A stretch of DNA of 64,000 bases from Deltaproteobacteria bacterium (GTDB lineage: Bacteria; Myxococcota; Myxococcia; Myxococcales; 40CM-4-68-19). Both the position numbers and the translations under genes were made by a program. This document shows, piece by piece, positions 52,594-64,000 of the stretch. Each line of letters starts with the position of its first letter. Position 1 is the first letter of the stretch. The stretch lies in assembly GCA_005879315.1 (NCBI GenBank), contig VBLC01000071.1:22024-86023 (forward strand), in the 5' to 3' direction. The notes beneath the pieces were generated by a model that made no database searches, was not told the origin of the DNA, and saw only the letters and a list, made by a program, of their open reading frames with translations.

Positions 52594-54345
52594 ATGCCCG
52601 ACCCCGCGCGAATCCCGTCGCTCGCCGAAGAGGTGGGCGGCGAAACAGCGCTCCCCGAGATCCCCTTTCGCTTGCTGGGCGAGATGTTCGCGGCGCGCGC
52701 GGCGGTCGATCCGCAGCGGGCGGCGGTGCGCTTTCGCGCGCCTTCCGGGAAGTGGGGGGAATTGACCTGGGGCGCTCTCGACGAGCGGCGGCGCGCGATC
52801 GCGGGAGGTCTGCTCGCGCTCGGCGTGAAGCGGGGCGACACCGTCGCCTTCGTCGCGGGCAATTCGCCGGAGATGGTCGTCGCTGAGGCGGCGGTTCTTT
52901 CCCTCGGCGCCGTCGCCGCGCCCATCTTCCCCGACTACACCGCCGACGTGCTCCTCCACTGCCTGGCGGACTCCGGCGCTCGCGTCTGTTTCGCCGGCGG
53001 TGCCGCGCAGCAGCACCGCATCGCGGCGGCGCGCGGCCTCGAGCGCGTCATCGTCCTCGACGACCAGCCGCTTCCCGACGATCCGCGCGCGATGGCTCTG
53101 AAGGATCTTTCCGGCGCCTTCTCCGCCGAGCCCGGCGAGGGCGAGGACGTCGCCTTCCTCCTCTACACCAGCGGCACCACCGGCAAGCCGAAAGGAGTGG
53201 AGCTGACCCACCGCAACATCCTTTCGCAACAAGTCGCCCTCTCCGCGGTCTGGCCATTTTCGCAGAAGGACGTCTTCCTCGCCCACCTGCCCTGGCACCA
53301 CTCGTTCGGCGGTCTGCTCGAGCTCTTCACCGCGCTCTGGCATCGCGCGACGCTCGTGCTCGACGACAGCCGCGGCCGCGACCTCGATCGGATGCTGCTC
53401 AATTGGGCGGAGATCAAGCCGACCGTGTTCTTCGCCGTCCCGCGCCTCTACGGCGCCTTGATGGGCCGCTCGCGGCGCGACGCGAAGGCGCGCGCGGCGG
53501 TGCTCCATCCGGGGCTGCGCTTCGTCTTCAGCGCGGCCGCGCCGCTCTCCGAGTCCACCTTTCGCTTTTTCGAAGATGCCGGCGTCAAGGTGCTGGAGGG
53601 CTGGGGCCTGACCGAGACCTCGCCGGTCGTGACGGTGACCACGCCGCAGCAGCCGCGCAGCCCCGGCATCGTGGGCTGGCCGCTGCCGGGAACGACAATG
53701 AAGCTCGACCCGATCCCGGCCGCGCCCCCCCGCACCGGCGAGATCCTCGTGCGCGGCCCGCAGGTAATGCGCGGGTATCGCGGCCGGCCGGCAGAGACTG
53801 CGCGCGCCCTCGAGGGCGGCTGGTTCCACACCGGCGATCTGGGCGAGTGGACGCGCTTCGGCCTGCAGCTCCACGGCCGGGCCGACGGCGTCTTCAAGCT
53901 GGAGAACGGCGAGAAGGTTTCTGCCGGGGAGGTCGAGGCGCGCATCCTCGCCGCCACGCCGCTCTTGCAGCAGGCGGTCGCGCTCGGCAATGGGCAGTCC
54001 TTCGTCACTGCGCTCTGCTGGATCGCGCCAGGGCCGGCGCGCCGCTGGCTACTCGACCGCGACGTCGAGGCTCCGGCCGAAATCATCCGCATCCCTGAGC
54101 TGCGCCGCGCCATCGTCGAGGCCCTGCAGGCCGCCAATCTGGTGGCCGGCGCGCGGCACGAAAGGGTCGGCCGGGTCGGTCTGGTGGCCGAGGCCCCGAC
54201 CGTCGGTACGGGCGAGATGACGCCTTCCCTGATGATGGTGCGCGCCGTCTCCGAGCAGCGCCACGCCGATCTGATCGCGCCCCTGCGCGAGGGCAAGTCC
54301 CACCCCGACATCCTCGAGATCGAGCGCCGCCAATGGGACCGCTGA
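52594..54345 (+). CDS. AMP-dependent long-chain acyl-CoA synthetase-like protein lacking the usual C-terminal Lys
   Basis: 583 residues, ANL superfamily. P-loop YTSGTTGKPKGVELTHRN, A5 motif EGWGLTETSP, A7 GGWFHTGDLGEW and A8 LENGEKVSAGEVEARI. The C-terminal A10 region is GEMTPSLMMVRAV where long-chain synthetases have GELTPTLKxKR; the catalytic Lys position is Met, and the second Lys is Val. Adenylation needs that Lys, so activity may be weak or limited to the thioester step (inference). Starts five bp after fusA, so it is probably in one transcript with fusA, an unusual neighbour. Confidence 0.9.
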   Translation: MPDPARIPSLAEEVGGETALPEIPFRLLGEMFAARAAVDPQRAAVRFRAPSGKWGELTWGALDERRRAIAGGLLALGVKRGDTVAFVAGNSPEMVVAEAAVLSLGAVAAPIFPDYTADVLLHCLADSGARVCFAGGAAQQHRIAAARGLERVIVLDDQPLPDDPRAMALKDLSGAFSAEPGEGEDVAFLLYTSGTTGKPKGVELTHRNILSQQVALSAVWPFSQKDVFLAHLPWHHSFGGLLELFTALWHRATLVLDDSRGRDLDRMLLNWAEIKPTVFFAVPRLYGALMGRSRRDAKARAAVLHPGLRFVFSAAAPLSESTFRFFEDAGVKVLEGWGLTETSPVVTVTTPQQPRSPGIVGWPLPGTTMKLDPIPAAPPRTGEILVRGPQVMRGYRGRPAETARALEGGWFHTGDLGEWTRFGLQLHGRADGVFKLENGEKVSAGEVEARILAATPLLQQAVALGNGQSFVTALCWIAPGPARRWLLDRDVEAPAEIIRIPELRRAIVEALQAANLVAGARHERVGRVGLVAEAPTVGTGEMTPSLMMVRAVSEQRHADLIAPLREGKSHPDILEIERRQWDR

Positions 54346-54503
54346 TCAATTTCCTCGTCCTGATGGTGTTGCTCTTCGCCGGTCTGGCGCAGACCCGCTC
54401 GCTGCCGCCGCCCCTCGGCTATTCCATCGCCGGCGGTCTGGCGGTCGCGACGTTCATTCTCGCCCTCATCCGCTACAAGCGGCGGAAGGACCGGGGCGAG
54501 TGA
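54333..54503 (+). CDS. Small two-helix membrane protein, 56 residues
   Basis: ATG 54333 lies inside the end of the acyl-CoA synthetase gene (13-base overlap). Two hydrophobic segments, INFLVLMVLLFAGLA and YSIAGGLAVATFILALI, are separated by a Pro-rich turn (RSLPPPLG) and followed by a basic tail (RYKRRKDRGE, cytoplasmic side by the positive-inside rule). Reading by hand gives a clean frame ending at 54501-54503. Possibly an accessory subunit of the synthetase; unrecognised. Confidence 0.55.
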   Translation: MGPLINFLVLMVLLFAGLAQTRSLPPPLGYSIAGGLAVATFILALIRYKRRKDRGE

Positions 54504-54869
54504 TCAGTCCGCCGGCGGCGGTGGGATGATCTTGCTCCCGATCTCCCTCGCGAGCCGGAAGTAGGCTTCCCGTTCGTCCTTGTCTCGCGGCAAGGGGATG
54601 GCCTCGCCCCGTTCGTATCGCTTGCGAAGCTCGTCGATCGGGTCGGGCGGGGCCGGCGGCAGCGGTGGCTCATCACCTGAGCCCGGCGCCGCATCTTCCG
54701 CATCCTGCAAGTCGCGGAGCGCCTCGAGCTCGGCCAGCCCCACCACCGCCGCCACCGTCTTGCCGTAGCGAGAGATCACGAAACGCCCGTTCCCATACGC
54801 CGCGGCCATGACGATGGTCCCCAACGTTTCACGCGCTTCCAGAAGGTTGACTCTGAATTCAGTGATCAT
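54504..54869 (-). CDS. Phd/YefM-type antitoxin-like protein
   Basis: 121 residues from ATG 54869. The N-terminal Phd/YefM fold: MITEFRVNLLEARETLGTIV, GRFVISRYGKTVAAVVGLAELEAL. An acidic Pro-rich linker and a helical tail (DPIDELRKRYERGEAIPLP) extend it. Antitoxins of this kind repress their own operon and neutralise a Doc or RelE toxin; no toxin gene lies on either side, so this is an orphan or a plain DNA-binding regulator. Its stop abuts the stop of the small membrane gene. Confidence 0.75.
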   Translation of the reverse strand: MITEFRVNLLEARETLGTIVMAAAYGNGRFVISRYGKTVAAVVGLAELEALRDLQDAEDAAPGSGDEPPLPPAPPDPIDELRKRYERGEAIPLPRDKDEREAYFRLAREIGSKIIPPPPAD

Positions 54870-54957
54870 GGTCCACAGCCTGCCACGGGGGTCTGACATC
54901 CCCGGGGGACGGTGGGGGTGGCCCTCAGAGCTGACTCCCCGGACCCTCTGCTCCCTG

Positions 54958-55176
54958 CAGAGTCTCCACTCTGCCCGGAGTCTCCAGACTGGCGGGAGTT
55001 GCCAGTGTGCCCGGAGTCGCCACTCTGCGCAGAGTTGCCATTCTGTACACTTTGGACACTCTGGGCGGGGATCGCCGCTGGACTGGGGAAAATCTCCCCA
55101 AACTGTACAGTCTGGAGACTCTGGTAACTCCGGAGACTCCGGGAGCTCCCGACACTCTGCGCACTCTGGGGAGTCC
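54958..55176. repeat. Degenerate 9/18-bp repeat field, inverted about its centre
   Basis: Left half: six 18-bp units from 54958 to 55065, first CAGAGTCTCCACTCTGCC, then CGGAGTCTCCAGACTGGC and variants. Right half: eight 9-bp units from 55105 to 55176 (GTACAGTCT, GGAGACTCT, GGTAACTCC, GGAGACTCC and so on). The left units contain AGAGTCTCC, the reverse complement of GGAGACTCT. The centre holds a hairpin, GGGGAAAATCTCCCC (~55085-55099). All six frames are largely open because the repeats lack stops, so long reading frames here are artefacts. It fills most of the 362-bp gap (54870-55231) between the Phd-like gene and the DHH gene. Confidence 0.75.
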
Positions 55177-55231
55177 GGATCGCGGGTGGCAATGGCGGGC
55201 GGGGAGGTGGGGGTTAACGTAGACTCCCGCC

Positions 55232-56137
55232 GTGAAGGTCGTGTTCGTAGAGCAACCCGGGGCGCTGCCGGAGGTACCGAAGACCGGGCGGGTGGCGGTG
55301 GTCGATGTGGCCTTCGCTGCCGGCGAGAATTTCGAAACGTCGACGCTGCCCTTCATCGAGGGCCTCGGGGAGCGGCTGGCGATCTGGATCGATCACCACG
55401 AGCATCCGTTGGGTTGGTCTCGATTCCGCGGCGACCCGCGCTTCGTGCTGGTCCCCAACCGCGAGGCGCATGCCTGCCCCGAGCTGGTCACTCCGGAGCT
55501 GGTGCGGCGAGCAGGACCGGTCGATCTCATCTATGCGCACGCAGACTTCGATGGCCTCCTTTCGGCGGTGAAATTTCTCCGCGGTGGGGTGCCGCCCTGG
55601 CCGGAGGCTGACGAGGACGCGCGCGCTGCCGACAGCCCCGGCCGCGGACACTCGTCGTCCCCGCGCGCCCAGCTCATTTCCGCCGCGCTCGACTACGCGC
55701 AATCCGAGCTTCGCACCGCGCAGCGCGAAGCCCTCCGCCAGCAGATCGTCGAGGCTCTCGTCCAGGGAGCCTTGCCCCCCGCGCTGGAGGAGCGGCTGCG
55801 GGAGCTGGCCCGCGCCCAGGAAGAGGCCCTCGCCCCAGTCGAAGATCTCGCCGCCACAGCGCGCGAGGAGGCGGGCGGCGTCCTGGTCGTGCGGGTGGAG
55901 AAGGCGCTCCCCCGGCCGGTGAAGAAGGCCCTCCTCTCCCGGCTGGAAGAGCGCGCGCCCATCGGTGTCGTCATCGAGGGACGCGCAGTCACCGCCGCGA
56001 CCTTCCGCGAGGACATCGACCTTTCGCGCTGCGATGAGCTGACCGCGGGCCGCAGCGATTATCGGTTCGCCCAGGCCGACGACGGCGGGCGCGCCATCGT
56101 CGCGCGCCTCGGTCAGCTGGTTAGAATGTCGCCATGA
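55232..56137 (+). CDS. DHH-family phosphoesterase with circularly permuted motif order
   Basis: 301 residues from GTG 55232. DHH motifs occur in a different order from normal: motif II Asp25 (VAVVDVAF) comes first, motif III DHH at 54-56 (IWIDHHEHP) second, and motif I H103-A-D105-F-D107-G ([17 protein letters not shown]) last. In the canonical family (including the protein at 21.5 kb) motif I is N-terminal. All metal ligands seem present, so an active permuted enzyme is possible. The C-terminal DHHA1-like part lacks GGGH. Its last codons overlap nadA (ATGA). Confidence 0.75.
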   Translation: MKVVFVEQPGALPEVPKTGRVAVVDVAFAAGENFETSTLPFIEGLGERLAIWIDHHEHPLGWSRFRGDPRFVLVPNREAHACPELVTPELVRRAGPVDLIYAHADFDGLLSAVKFLRGGVPPWPEADEDARAADSPGRGHSSSPRAQLISAALDYAQSELRTAQREALRQQIVEALVQGALPPALEERLRELARAQEEALAPVEDLAATAREEAGGVLVVRVEKALPRPVKKALLSRLEERAPIGVVIEGRAVTAATFREDIDLSRCDELTAGRSDYRFAQADDGGRAIVARLGQLVRMSP

Positions 56138-57078
56138 GCGCGCCGCTGCCCCAGGGAAATGAGCTGCTGCGCGAGATCGAGCGGCTGCGCAAAGAGCTCG
56201 ATGCGGTGGTCCTCGCTCATTACTACCAGGACCCCGACATCCAGGATCTGGCGGACTTCGTCGGCGACTCCCTGCAGCTCTCGCAGCAGGCGGCCCGGAC
56301 GAAGGCGAAAATCATCGCCTTCTGCGGCGTCCATTTCATGGCCGAGACGGCGAAGATCCTCAACCCCGACAAGCAGGTGCTGCTCCCCGATCTCGACGCG
56401 GGGTGCTCGCTGGCCGATCGCTGTCCAGCGGATCAATTCGGCAAGTGGCTCGAGCAGTATCCGGACCACAAGGTCATCAGCTACATCAATTGCTCGGCGG
56501 GCGTGAAGGCGCTGAGTGACGTCATCTGCACCTCCAGCAATGCGGAGAAGATCGTCAACAGCTTCCCCAGATCGCAGAAGATCGTCTTCGCCCCCGACCG
56601 GCACCTGGGCGCCTGGGTGGAGAAGAAGACCGGCCGCGAGCTGGTGAAATGGCCGGGCTTCTGCATCGTGCACGAGCAGTTCACCGAGCGGCAGCTGAGC
56701 AAGCTCAAGGTGCGCCATCCCGAGGCCAAGCTCATCGCGCATCCCGAGTGCGAGGCCAGCGTGCTGGCGATGGCCGATTACGTCGGCTCGACGCGCGGCC
56801 TGCTCGAGTACGTCAAGAGCAGTCCGGCCAGAAGCTTCATCGTCGCCACCGAAGTGGGCATCCTTCATCTGATGGCGAAGGCGCGGCCCGACGCGGAATT
56901 GATCCCGGCGCCGCCCAGCTCGGGCTGCAACTGCAGCATCTGCCCCTACATGCGGCTCAACTCGCTGGAGAAGCTCTACCTCTGCCTGCGCGACCGCAAG
57001 CCCGAGATCACGCTGTCCGAGGACCTGCGCCTGCGCGCGCTGCGGCCGGTGCAAAGGATGCTCGAGTTGTCGGCATAA
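56134..57078 (+). CDS. nadA: Quinolinate synthase
   Basis: 314 residues. Condenses iminoaspartate with DHAP to quinolinate for NAD synthesis, using one 4Fe-4S cluster. Blocks: [36 protein letters not shown] (first cluster Cys), [20 protein letters not shown] (with a Cys), [10 protein letters not shown] and [20 protein letters not shown] (last cluster Cys among these). No nadB or nadC is in the window. Translationally coupled to the permuted DHH gene. Confidence 0.95.
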   Translation: MSAPLPQGNELLREIERLRKELDAVVLAHYYQDPDIQDLADFVGDSLQLSQQAARTKAKIIAFCGVHFMAETAKILNPDKQVLLPDLDAGCSLADRCPADQFGKWLEQYPDHKVISYINCSAGVKALSDVICTSSNAEKIVNSFPRSQKIVFAPDRHLGAWVEKKTGRELVKWPGFCIVHEQFTERQLSKLKVRHPEAKLIAHPECEASVLAMADYVGSTRGLLEYVKSSPARSFIVATEVGILHLMAKARPDAELIPAPPSSGCNCSICPYMRLNSLEKLYLCLRDRKPEITLSEDLRLRALRPVQRMLELSA

Positions 57079-57130
57079 AAGTGGCCAAGCCGCCTCCGCG
57101 GTGGTCCAATCCGAGGACAATGGAGGCCTC

Positions 57131-57664
57131 GTGAAAAAGCTTGCCACCCTCGCCGCCCTTTTCATTGCCGCTCCCCTCGCCGCCCACGCCGCTGACGCCG
57201 GACTCCGCATCGGCGTGGGAGCCGACGTCGCCTATCACGACGCCGCTGGCACCCACTTCATCTCCGACAACTGGCCGCTCGCCGGCGACCTGATGCTCAG
57301 CTACTGGCTCCCGGCCGAGATCGTCTCGCTCGATGCGGAGATCTCCGAGCAATTCCTGCTCAACGCCCCAGCCGGCGCCAACTCGCGAATTGGTACGGTG
57401 TTCCGGCCGGGCATCCGCGTGAGCCCGCCGGTCATTCCCTTCTACGTGCGCGGCGCGATCCCCATCAACATCGAGTCGCCGAGCGGCACGAACCGCGAGA
57501 CGTTCGATCTCCGCCTCGGCGCGGGGTTCAACATCCCGCTGGTGGCCTTCAAGGTCTATCTGGAGGCGGATGCCGACTTCCCGCTCGGTGGCGGGACGAA
57601 CGCTCCGAGCGCGTTCTCCAACTGGCAGTTCTGGTTGAATGGCGGCCTCGACTTCCGCTTCTAA
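57131..57664 (+). CDS. Outer-membrane beta-barrel-type protein
   Basis: 177 residues from GTG 57131 after GGAGG. Signal peptide MKKLATLAALFIAAPLAAHA, then alternating strands (GLRIGVGADVAYHDA, GTVFRPGIRVS, YVRGAIPINIE, FKVYLEADADF) and the C-terminal GGLDFRF ending in Phe, the usual barrel-assembly signal. About eight strands fit the size. Function unknown. The patatin gene begins with the first base after its stop. Confidence 0.78.
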   Translation: MKKLATLAALFIAAPLAAHAADAGLRIGVGADVAYHDAAGTHFISDNWPLAGDLMLSYWLPAEIVSLDAEISEQFLLNAPAGANSRIGTVFRPGIRVSPPVIPFYVRGAIPINIESPSGTNRETFDLRLGAGFNIPLVAFKVYLEADADFPLGGGTNAPSAFSNWQFWLNGGLDFRF

Positions 57665-58870
57665 GTGGACGAGTCGCCGCTCGCGCTGGTTCTCTCCGGA
57701 GGCGGCGCGCGCGGCGCCTACGAAGTCGGCATCCTCCGCTACCTCCTCGGCGAGCTGGCGCCGAAGATCGGCCCGCGCGCCCGGCCGCGCATCTTCTGCG
57801 GCACCAGCGTAGGCGCCATCAACGCCTGCGCGATCGCCGCGAACCACGGCGCTGCCGACTTCGGAGTCGCGCGGCTCGCCGAGCGCTGGTGCAGCCTGCG
57901 CCTCAACGACATCTTCCGCCTCGGCTGGCGCGACGTGACCGGCCTGTTGCGCTGGGTGGCGGGTGCCGGCCGCCCCGAGGGCCCGCGCAGCTTGCTCGAT
58001 GCGGCGCCCTTGGCCGAGCTGGTCCGGACCGCGATCCCCTGGCGAGAACTGCATCAGGGCGTGGCCGAGCGCGCGATCATCGGCGTCACGGTCTCCGCGA
58101 CCGACATCGAGACGGGCCACACCGTCGTCTTCGTCGAAACGCAGGAATCCAGGCTGCTGGTCTCGCGCGACCGCGCCATCGACTGGGGCGCCGTGCGGCT
58201 CACCGCGCAACACGCGCTCGCTTCGGCCGCCATCCCCATCATCTTTCCCACGGTGCGCGTCGCGGGGCGCGTCTACAGCGACGGCAGCCTGCGGCAGAAC
58301 ACGCCGATCTCTCCCGCCCTGCGGCTCGGCGCGGCCCGCGTGCTGGTGGTCGGCCTGCGCACCCGGCGGCGCGCACCGAGGGCGGGCCGGCAGCACGTCG
58401 CCCATCAGCTCACCTACTCCTCTCCGCTCTTCCTCTTCGGCAAGTTGCTCGATGCGCTGCTGCTCGATCGGGTGGAGAACGATCTCGCCAACCTGCGGCT
58501 GGTGAACGCCGCGCTGACCGAGCTGCAGCGCCACTCGCCGGTGATGATCGGCCACGAGCCGGTCGCGGCCGCGCTGGAGGCGGCCGGCGGCGGACTGCGG
58601 CCGGTGCAGGATCTCTTCATCCGCCCTTCGCAGGACCTGGGCGTGCTGGCCGCGGAGATCCTCCAGCGGCCGGCGGTGAAGGCGCGCCTCTCGGGCCCGG
58701 CCGGCTATCTGCTGCGCCGGCTGGGCGAGGCGGCCACCGGCGGCGATCCCTCCGACCTGCTCAGCTATCTCCTCTTCGACAGCGAGTACGCCAGCGAACT
58801 GATGGCGCTGGGCGAGCGCGACGCCCGCGCGATGACGGGAGCGCTCGAAAGCTTCCTCGCCGCTGCCTGA
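57665..58870 (+). CDS. Patatin-like phospholipase
   Basis: 401 residues from GTG 57665. Ser-Asp dyad lipase: oxyanion loop SGGGARGAYEVG (11-22), nucleophile Ser48 in GTSVG (IFCGTSVGAINA) and Asp206 in VYSDGSLRQN. A C-terminal extension (~150 residues) carries VAHQLTYSSPLFLFGKLLDALLLD and later helices. Acts on membrane lipids or lysophospholipids, in cytoplasm or at the membrane. Its direct abutment to the barrel-protein stop suggests co-translation. Confidence 0.92.
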   Translation: MDESPLALVLSGGGARGAYEVGILRYLLGELAPKIGPRARPRIFCGTSVGAINACAIAANHGAADFGVARLAERWCSLRLNDIFRLGWRDVTGLLRWVAGAGRPEGPRSLLDAAPLAELVRTAIPWRELHQGVAERAIIGVTVSATDIETGHTVVFVETQESRLLVSRDRAIDWGAVRLTAQHALASAAIPIIFPTVRVAGRVYSDGSLRQNTPISPALRLGAARVLVVGLRTRRRAPRAGRQHVAHQLTYSSPLFLFGKLLDALLLDRVENDLANLRLVNAALTELQRHSPVMIGHEPVAAALEAAGGGLRPVQDLFIRPSQDLGVLAAEILQRPAVKARLSGPAGYLLRRLGEAATGGDPSDLLSYLLFDSEYASELMALGERDARAMTGALESFLAAA

Positions 58871-58898
58871 CTCTCCATCGTTATATTTGCAGGCGGCA

Positions 58899-60397
58899 AT
58901 GGCTTTCTCCCTGAGCGAGCGGGCGAGCGGCGTTCTACTCCACCCGACATCCCTGCCCGGCGCCTACGGCTGCGGCGACCTTGGCCTCGAGGCGCACGAA
59001 TTCGCCGCCTGGCTGCGCGGCGCAGGACAGCGCTGGTGGCAGATGCTGCCGGTCGGGCCGATCGGCTATGGCAACTCCCCCTACAGCGCGCACTCTGCTT
59101 TTGCCGGCAGCTCGCTGTTGATCAGTCTCGATCGGCTGGCCGAGGAGGGCCTGCTCCCGCGCAGCGCGCTCGCCGATGCGCCGCGCTTTCCCGAGGGCCG
59201 CGCCGATTATCCCGGCGCTCGCGCCTGGCGCGAGCGATGCCTCAAGATCGCTTTCCAGACATTCAAGAACCGGCGCGCCGACCAAACCGCCTTTGAAGTC
59301 TTTTCCGTCCAGAATCAATTCTGGCTCGAGGACTTCGCGCTCTACGCCGCCATCAAGCGGTCGCGGCGCGACCTGTCCTGGACGGAATGGGAGCCCGAGT
59401 TGCGCGCGCGCGATGCCGAGGCGCTCGACCGGGCCGGCCACGCGCTGCGCGAGGAAATCGAGCAGCAGCGCTTCGAGCAATTCGTCTTCGCCCGCCACTG
59501 GCGCGCGCTGAAGTCGCGCTGCCAGGAGCTGGGCATCGGCCTGATCGGCGATGTCCCCATCTTCGTGGCCCACGACAGCGCCGACGTCTGGGCGCACCGC
59601 GAGCTGTTCTTCCTCGACGCGCAGGGGCAGCCGACGGTGATCGCCGGCGTGCCTCCCGACTATTTCAGCGCCACCGGCCAGCGCTGGGGGAATCCGCTCT
59701 ATCGCTGGAGGGAGCTGGAGCAGAGCGGCTATCGTTTCTGGCTGCAGCGCATCTCGCAGATGCTCGAACGCTTCGACGCCGTCCGCCTCGATCACTTCAT
59801 CGGCTTCCAGCGCTACTGGGAGATCCCTGCCGACGAGCCGACTGCGCTGAGGGGTCGTTGGGTCCCCGGGCCGGGGGCGAAGCTGTTCGAGGCGCTGCGC
59901 AAGGCGCACGGGCCGCTGCCGTTGATCGCGGAGGACCTGGGCGCGGTGACACCGGAGGTCACGGCGCTGCGCGATGCTTTCAATCTGCCGGGCATCAAGC
60001 TCCTGCAATTCGCTTTCGGCACGGACCCGCAGGGCCCGAGCTTCCTGCCGTACAACTATTGCCGAAATTCGGTGGCGTTTACCGGCACGCACGACAACGA
60101 CACGACGCGCGGCTGGTTCGAGAAGCTGGGCGAAACCGAACGGCGCGCAGCGCTCGACTATCTCGGCAGCGAAGGGCGTGCGATCCACTGGGAGATGATC
60201 CGCTGCGTCTGGGCCTCGGTGGCGAATCTGGCGCTTGCGCCGGCGCAGGATCTCCTCGGCCTCGGTTCGGAAGGGCGAATGAATCTGCCGGGAACGGCTT
60301 CGGGAAACTGGGAATGGCGTCTCGCTCCCGGACAGCTGGGGTCTGAGCCACAGGAGCGCCTGCGCGATTTGACCCGCATCTACGGGCGGAGGGCGCG

Positions 60398-60401
<4 letters not shown>
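58899..60401 (+). CDS. malQ: 4-alpha-glucanotransferase (GH77)
   Basis: 500 residues from ATG 58899 (a TTG at 58887 is an alternative). Amylomaltase: [19 protein letters not shown] start, [55 protein letters not shown] (catalytic Asp in RLDH), PLIAEDLG (catalytic Glu region) and [11 protein letters not shown] (third acid). Moves alpha-1,4-glucan segments between acceptors. Stop overlaps the trehalose synthase start (ATGA), linking maltodextrin and trehalose metabolism. Confidence 0.95.
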
Positions 60402-63664
<3,263 letters not shown>

Positions 63665-63676
<12 letters not shown>

Positions 63677-64000
63677 AGAGCGCAGCCACTGCGAAAGCTC
63701 GGGCATGAGCCGCTCGCGCAGCGCCACGTCCATGCGCAGCCTCTCGAGAGTCTGCGCAGTGGCCTGCCTGGCCGACTCGATCGGATGCGCCGAAAGGAAG
63801 CTCTCCACTTCGTTCAGATGACGCCGCTCGGGCAGGTTGCCCAGCGCCTCGACCAGGCGGCGGAGAATCATCGGCGAGTCGCCCTTCTTGCGCACGTCTT
63901 CCCAGCGGGACTGGATCAGCTTCCAGGCGACCTCGCGCGTGGCGCGATTGGCGAGCAGCATGCCGAGGTAGGAAGCGAAGTCCTGCATCTGGACCGTCTG
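63665..64000 (-). CDS. M1 family aminopeptidase, C-terminal part only (gene continues past the right edge)
   Basis: About 111 codons from the window edge to TAG at 63665. The frame is open beyond the ATG at 63988, so the gene starts outside. The sequence [33 protein letters not shown] and [12 protein letters not shown], followed by a helical tail, resembles the end of the ERAP1-like helical domain of long M1 aminopeptidases. The zinc domain would be outside the window. It is the second M1 peptidase of the region and of a different, longer type than that at 0.5 kb. Confidence 0.75.

Noticed and set aside
54808..55611. Long overlapping frames across the repeat field at 55 kb on both strands
   Set aside because: The 9/18-bp units lack stop codons in nearly every frame, so open frames are expected by composition; products are Ser/Gly/Gln-type repeats with no start context.

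Overview
The window is a compact, GC-rich chromosomal segment from a myxobacterium-like organism (Myxococcota; a relative of Cystobacterineae/Anaeromyxobacter is the best guess). Lineage markers, all recognised from the sequence itself, are a carD-carG pair with a histone-H1-like CarD tail, an MXAN_5187-type membrane protein, a zinc ribbon-GYF-AgmX/PglI protein, a DUF4388 protein and an EF-G of the 'IDSGKTT' subtype. Genes are packed with 4-base stop/start overlaps (ATGA, GTGA, TTGA). I see no tRNA, rRNA, CRISPR array, phage or transposase gene.

Left part (1-27 kb): the 5' part of a DUF3015 gene running off the left edge; an operon of acyl-CoA dehydrogenase, a degenerate trehalose-6-phosphate-phosphatase-like protein and an M1 peptidase; carD-carG followed by a GT-C glycosyltransferase and a 2Fe-2S ferredoxin; the envelope genes cpoB and pal facing a class A penicillin-binding protein; a minus-strand run with a TPR lipoprotein, a DsbA-like protein, DUF4388, truD and MXAN_5187; a radical SAM protein; a DHH phosphoesterase. 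At 22.53-23.13 kb lies a small element: a four-helix-bundle (23S-rRNA-IVP type) gene inside two nested inverted repeats, with an internally deleted mirror copy. Then come YceI, glutamate-cysteine ligase, frr and pyrH.

Middle part (27-41 kb): a large extragenic palindrome, then two long minus-strand translationally coupled operons. One runs from a ZnR-GYF-AgmX protein through two EutN/CcmL-type microcompartment vertex proteins, a class II aldolase and an N6-adenine methylase to rmuC. The other encodes most of an ethylmalonyl-CoA-pathway-like route: MaoC hydratase, acyl-CoA dehydrogenase, second MaoC, B12 mutase large subunit, a B12-domain/epimerase fusion and crotonyl-CoA carboxylase/reductase, followed by a cyclophilin and an unknown protein.

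Right part (40-64 kb): PilZ, FIST, a UshA-like nucleotidase, a cupin, an HEMGH metallopeptidase, DUF2760, a ClC channel with CBS domains, topoisomerase IB divergent from fusA, an acyl-CoA synthetase lacking the usual C-terminal lysine, a Phd-like antitoxin without a toxin, a 9/18-bp repeat field, a circularly permuted DHH protein coupled to nadA, an outer-membrane protein, a patatin, and malQ coupled to a trehalose synthase-maltokinase fusion. The window ends in the C-terminal part of another M1 aminopeptidase.

The most unusual items are the inverted-repeat four-helix-bundle element, the microcompartment vertex genes without shell genes, the permuted DHH protein, the B12/epimerase fusion, the inactive-looking phosphatase and the altered maltokinase catalytic loop. 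No computation or database search was run; family names rest on recognised motifs.
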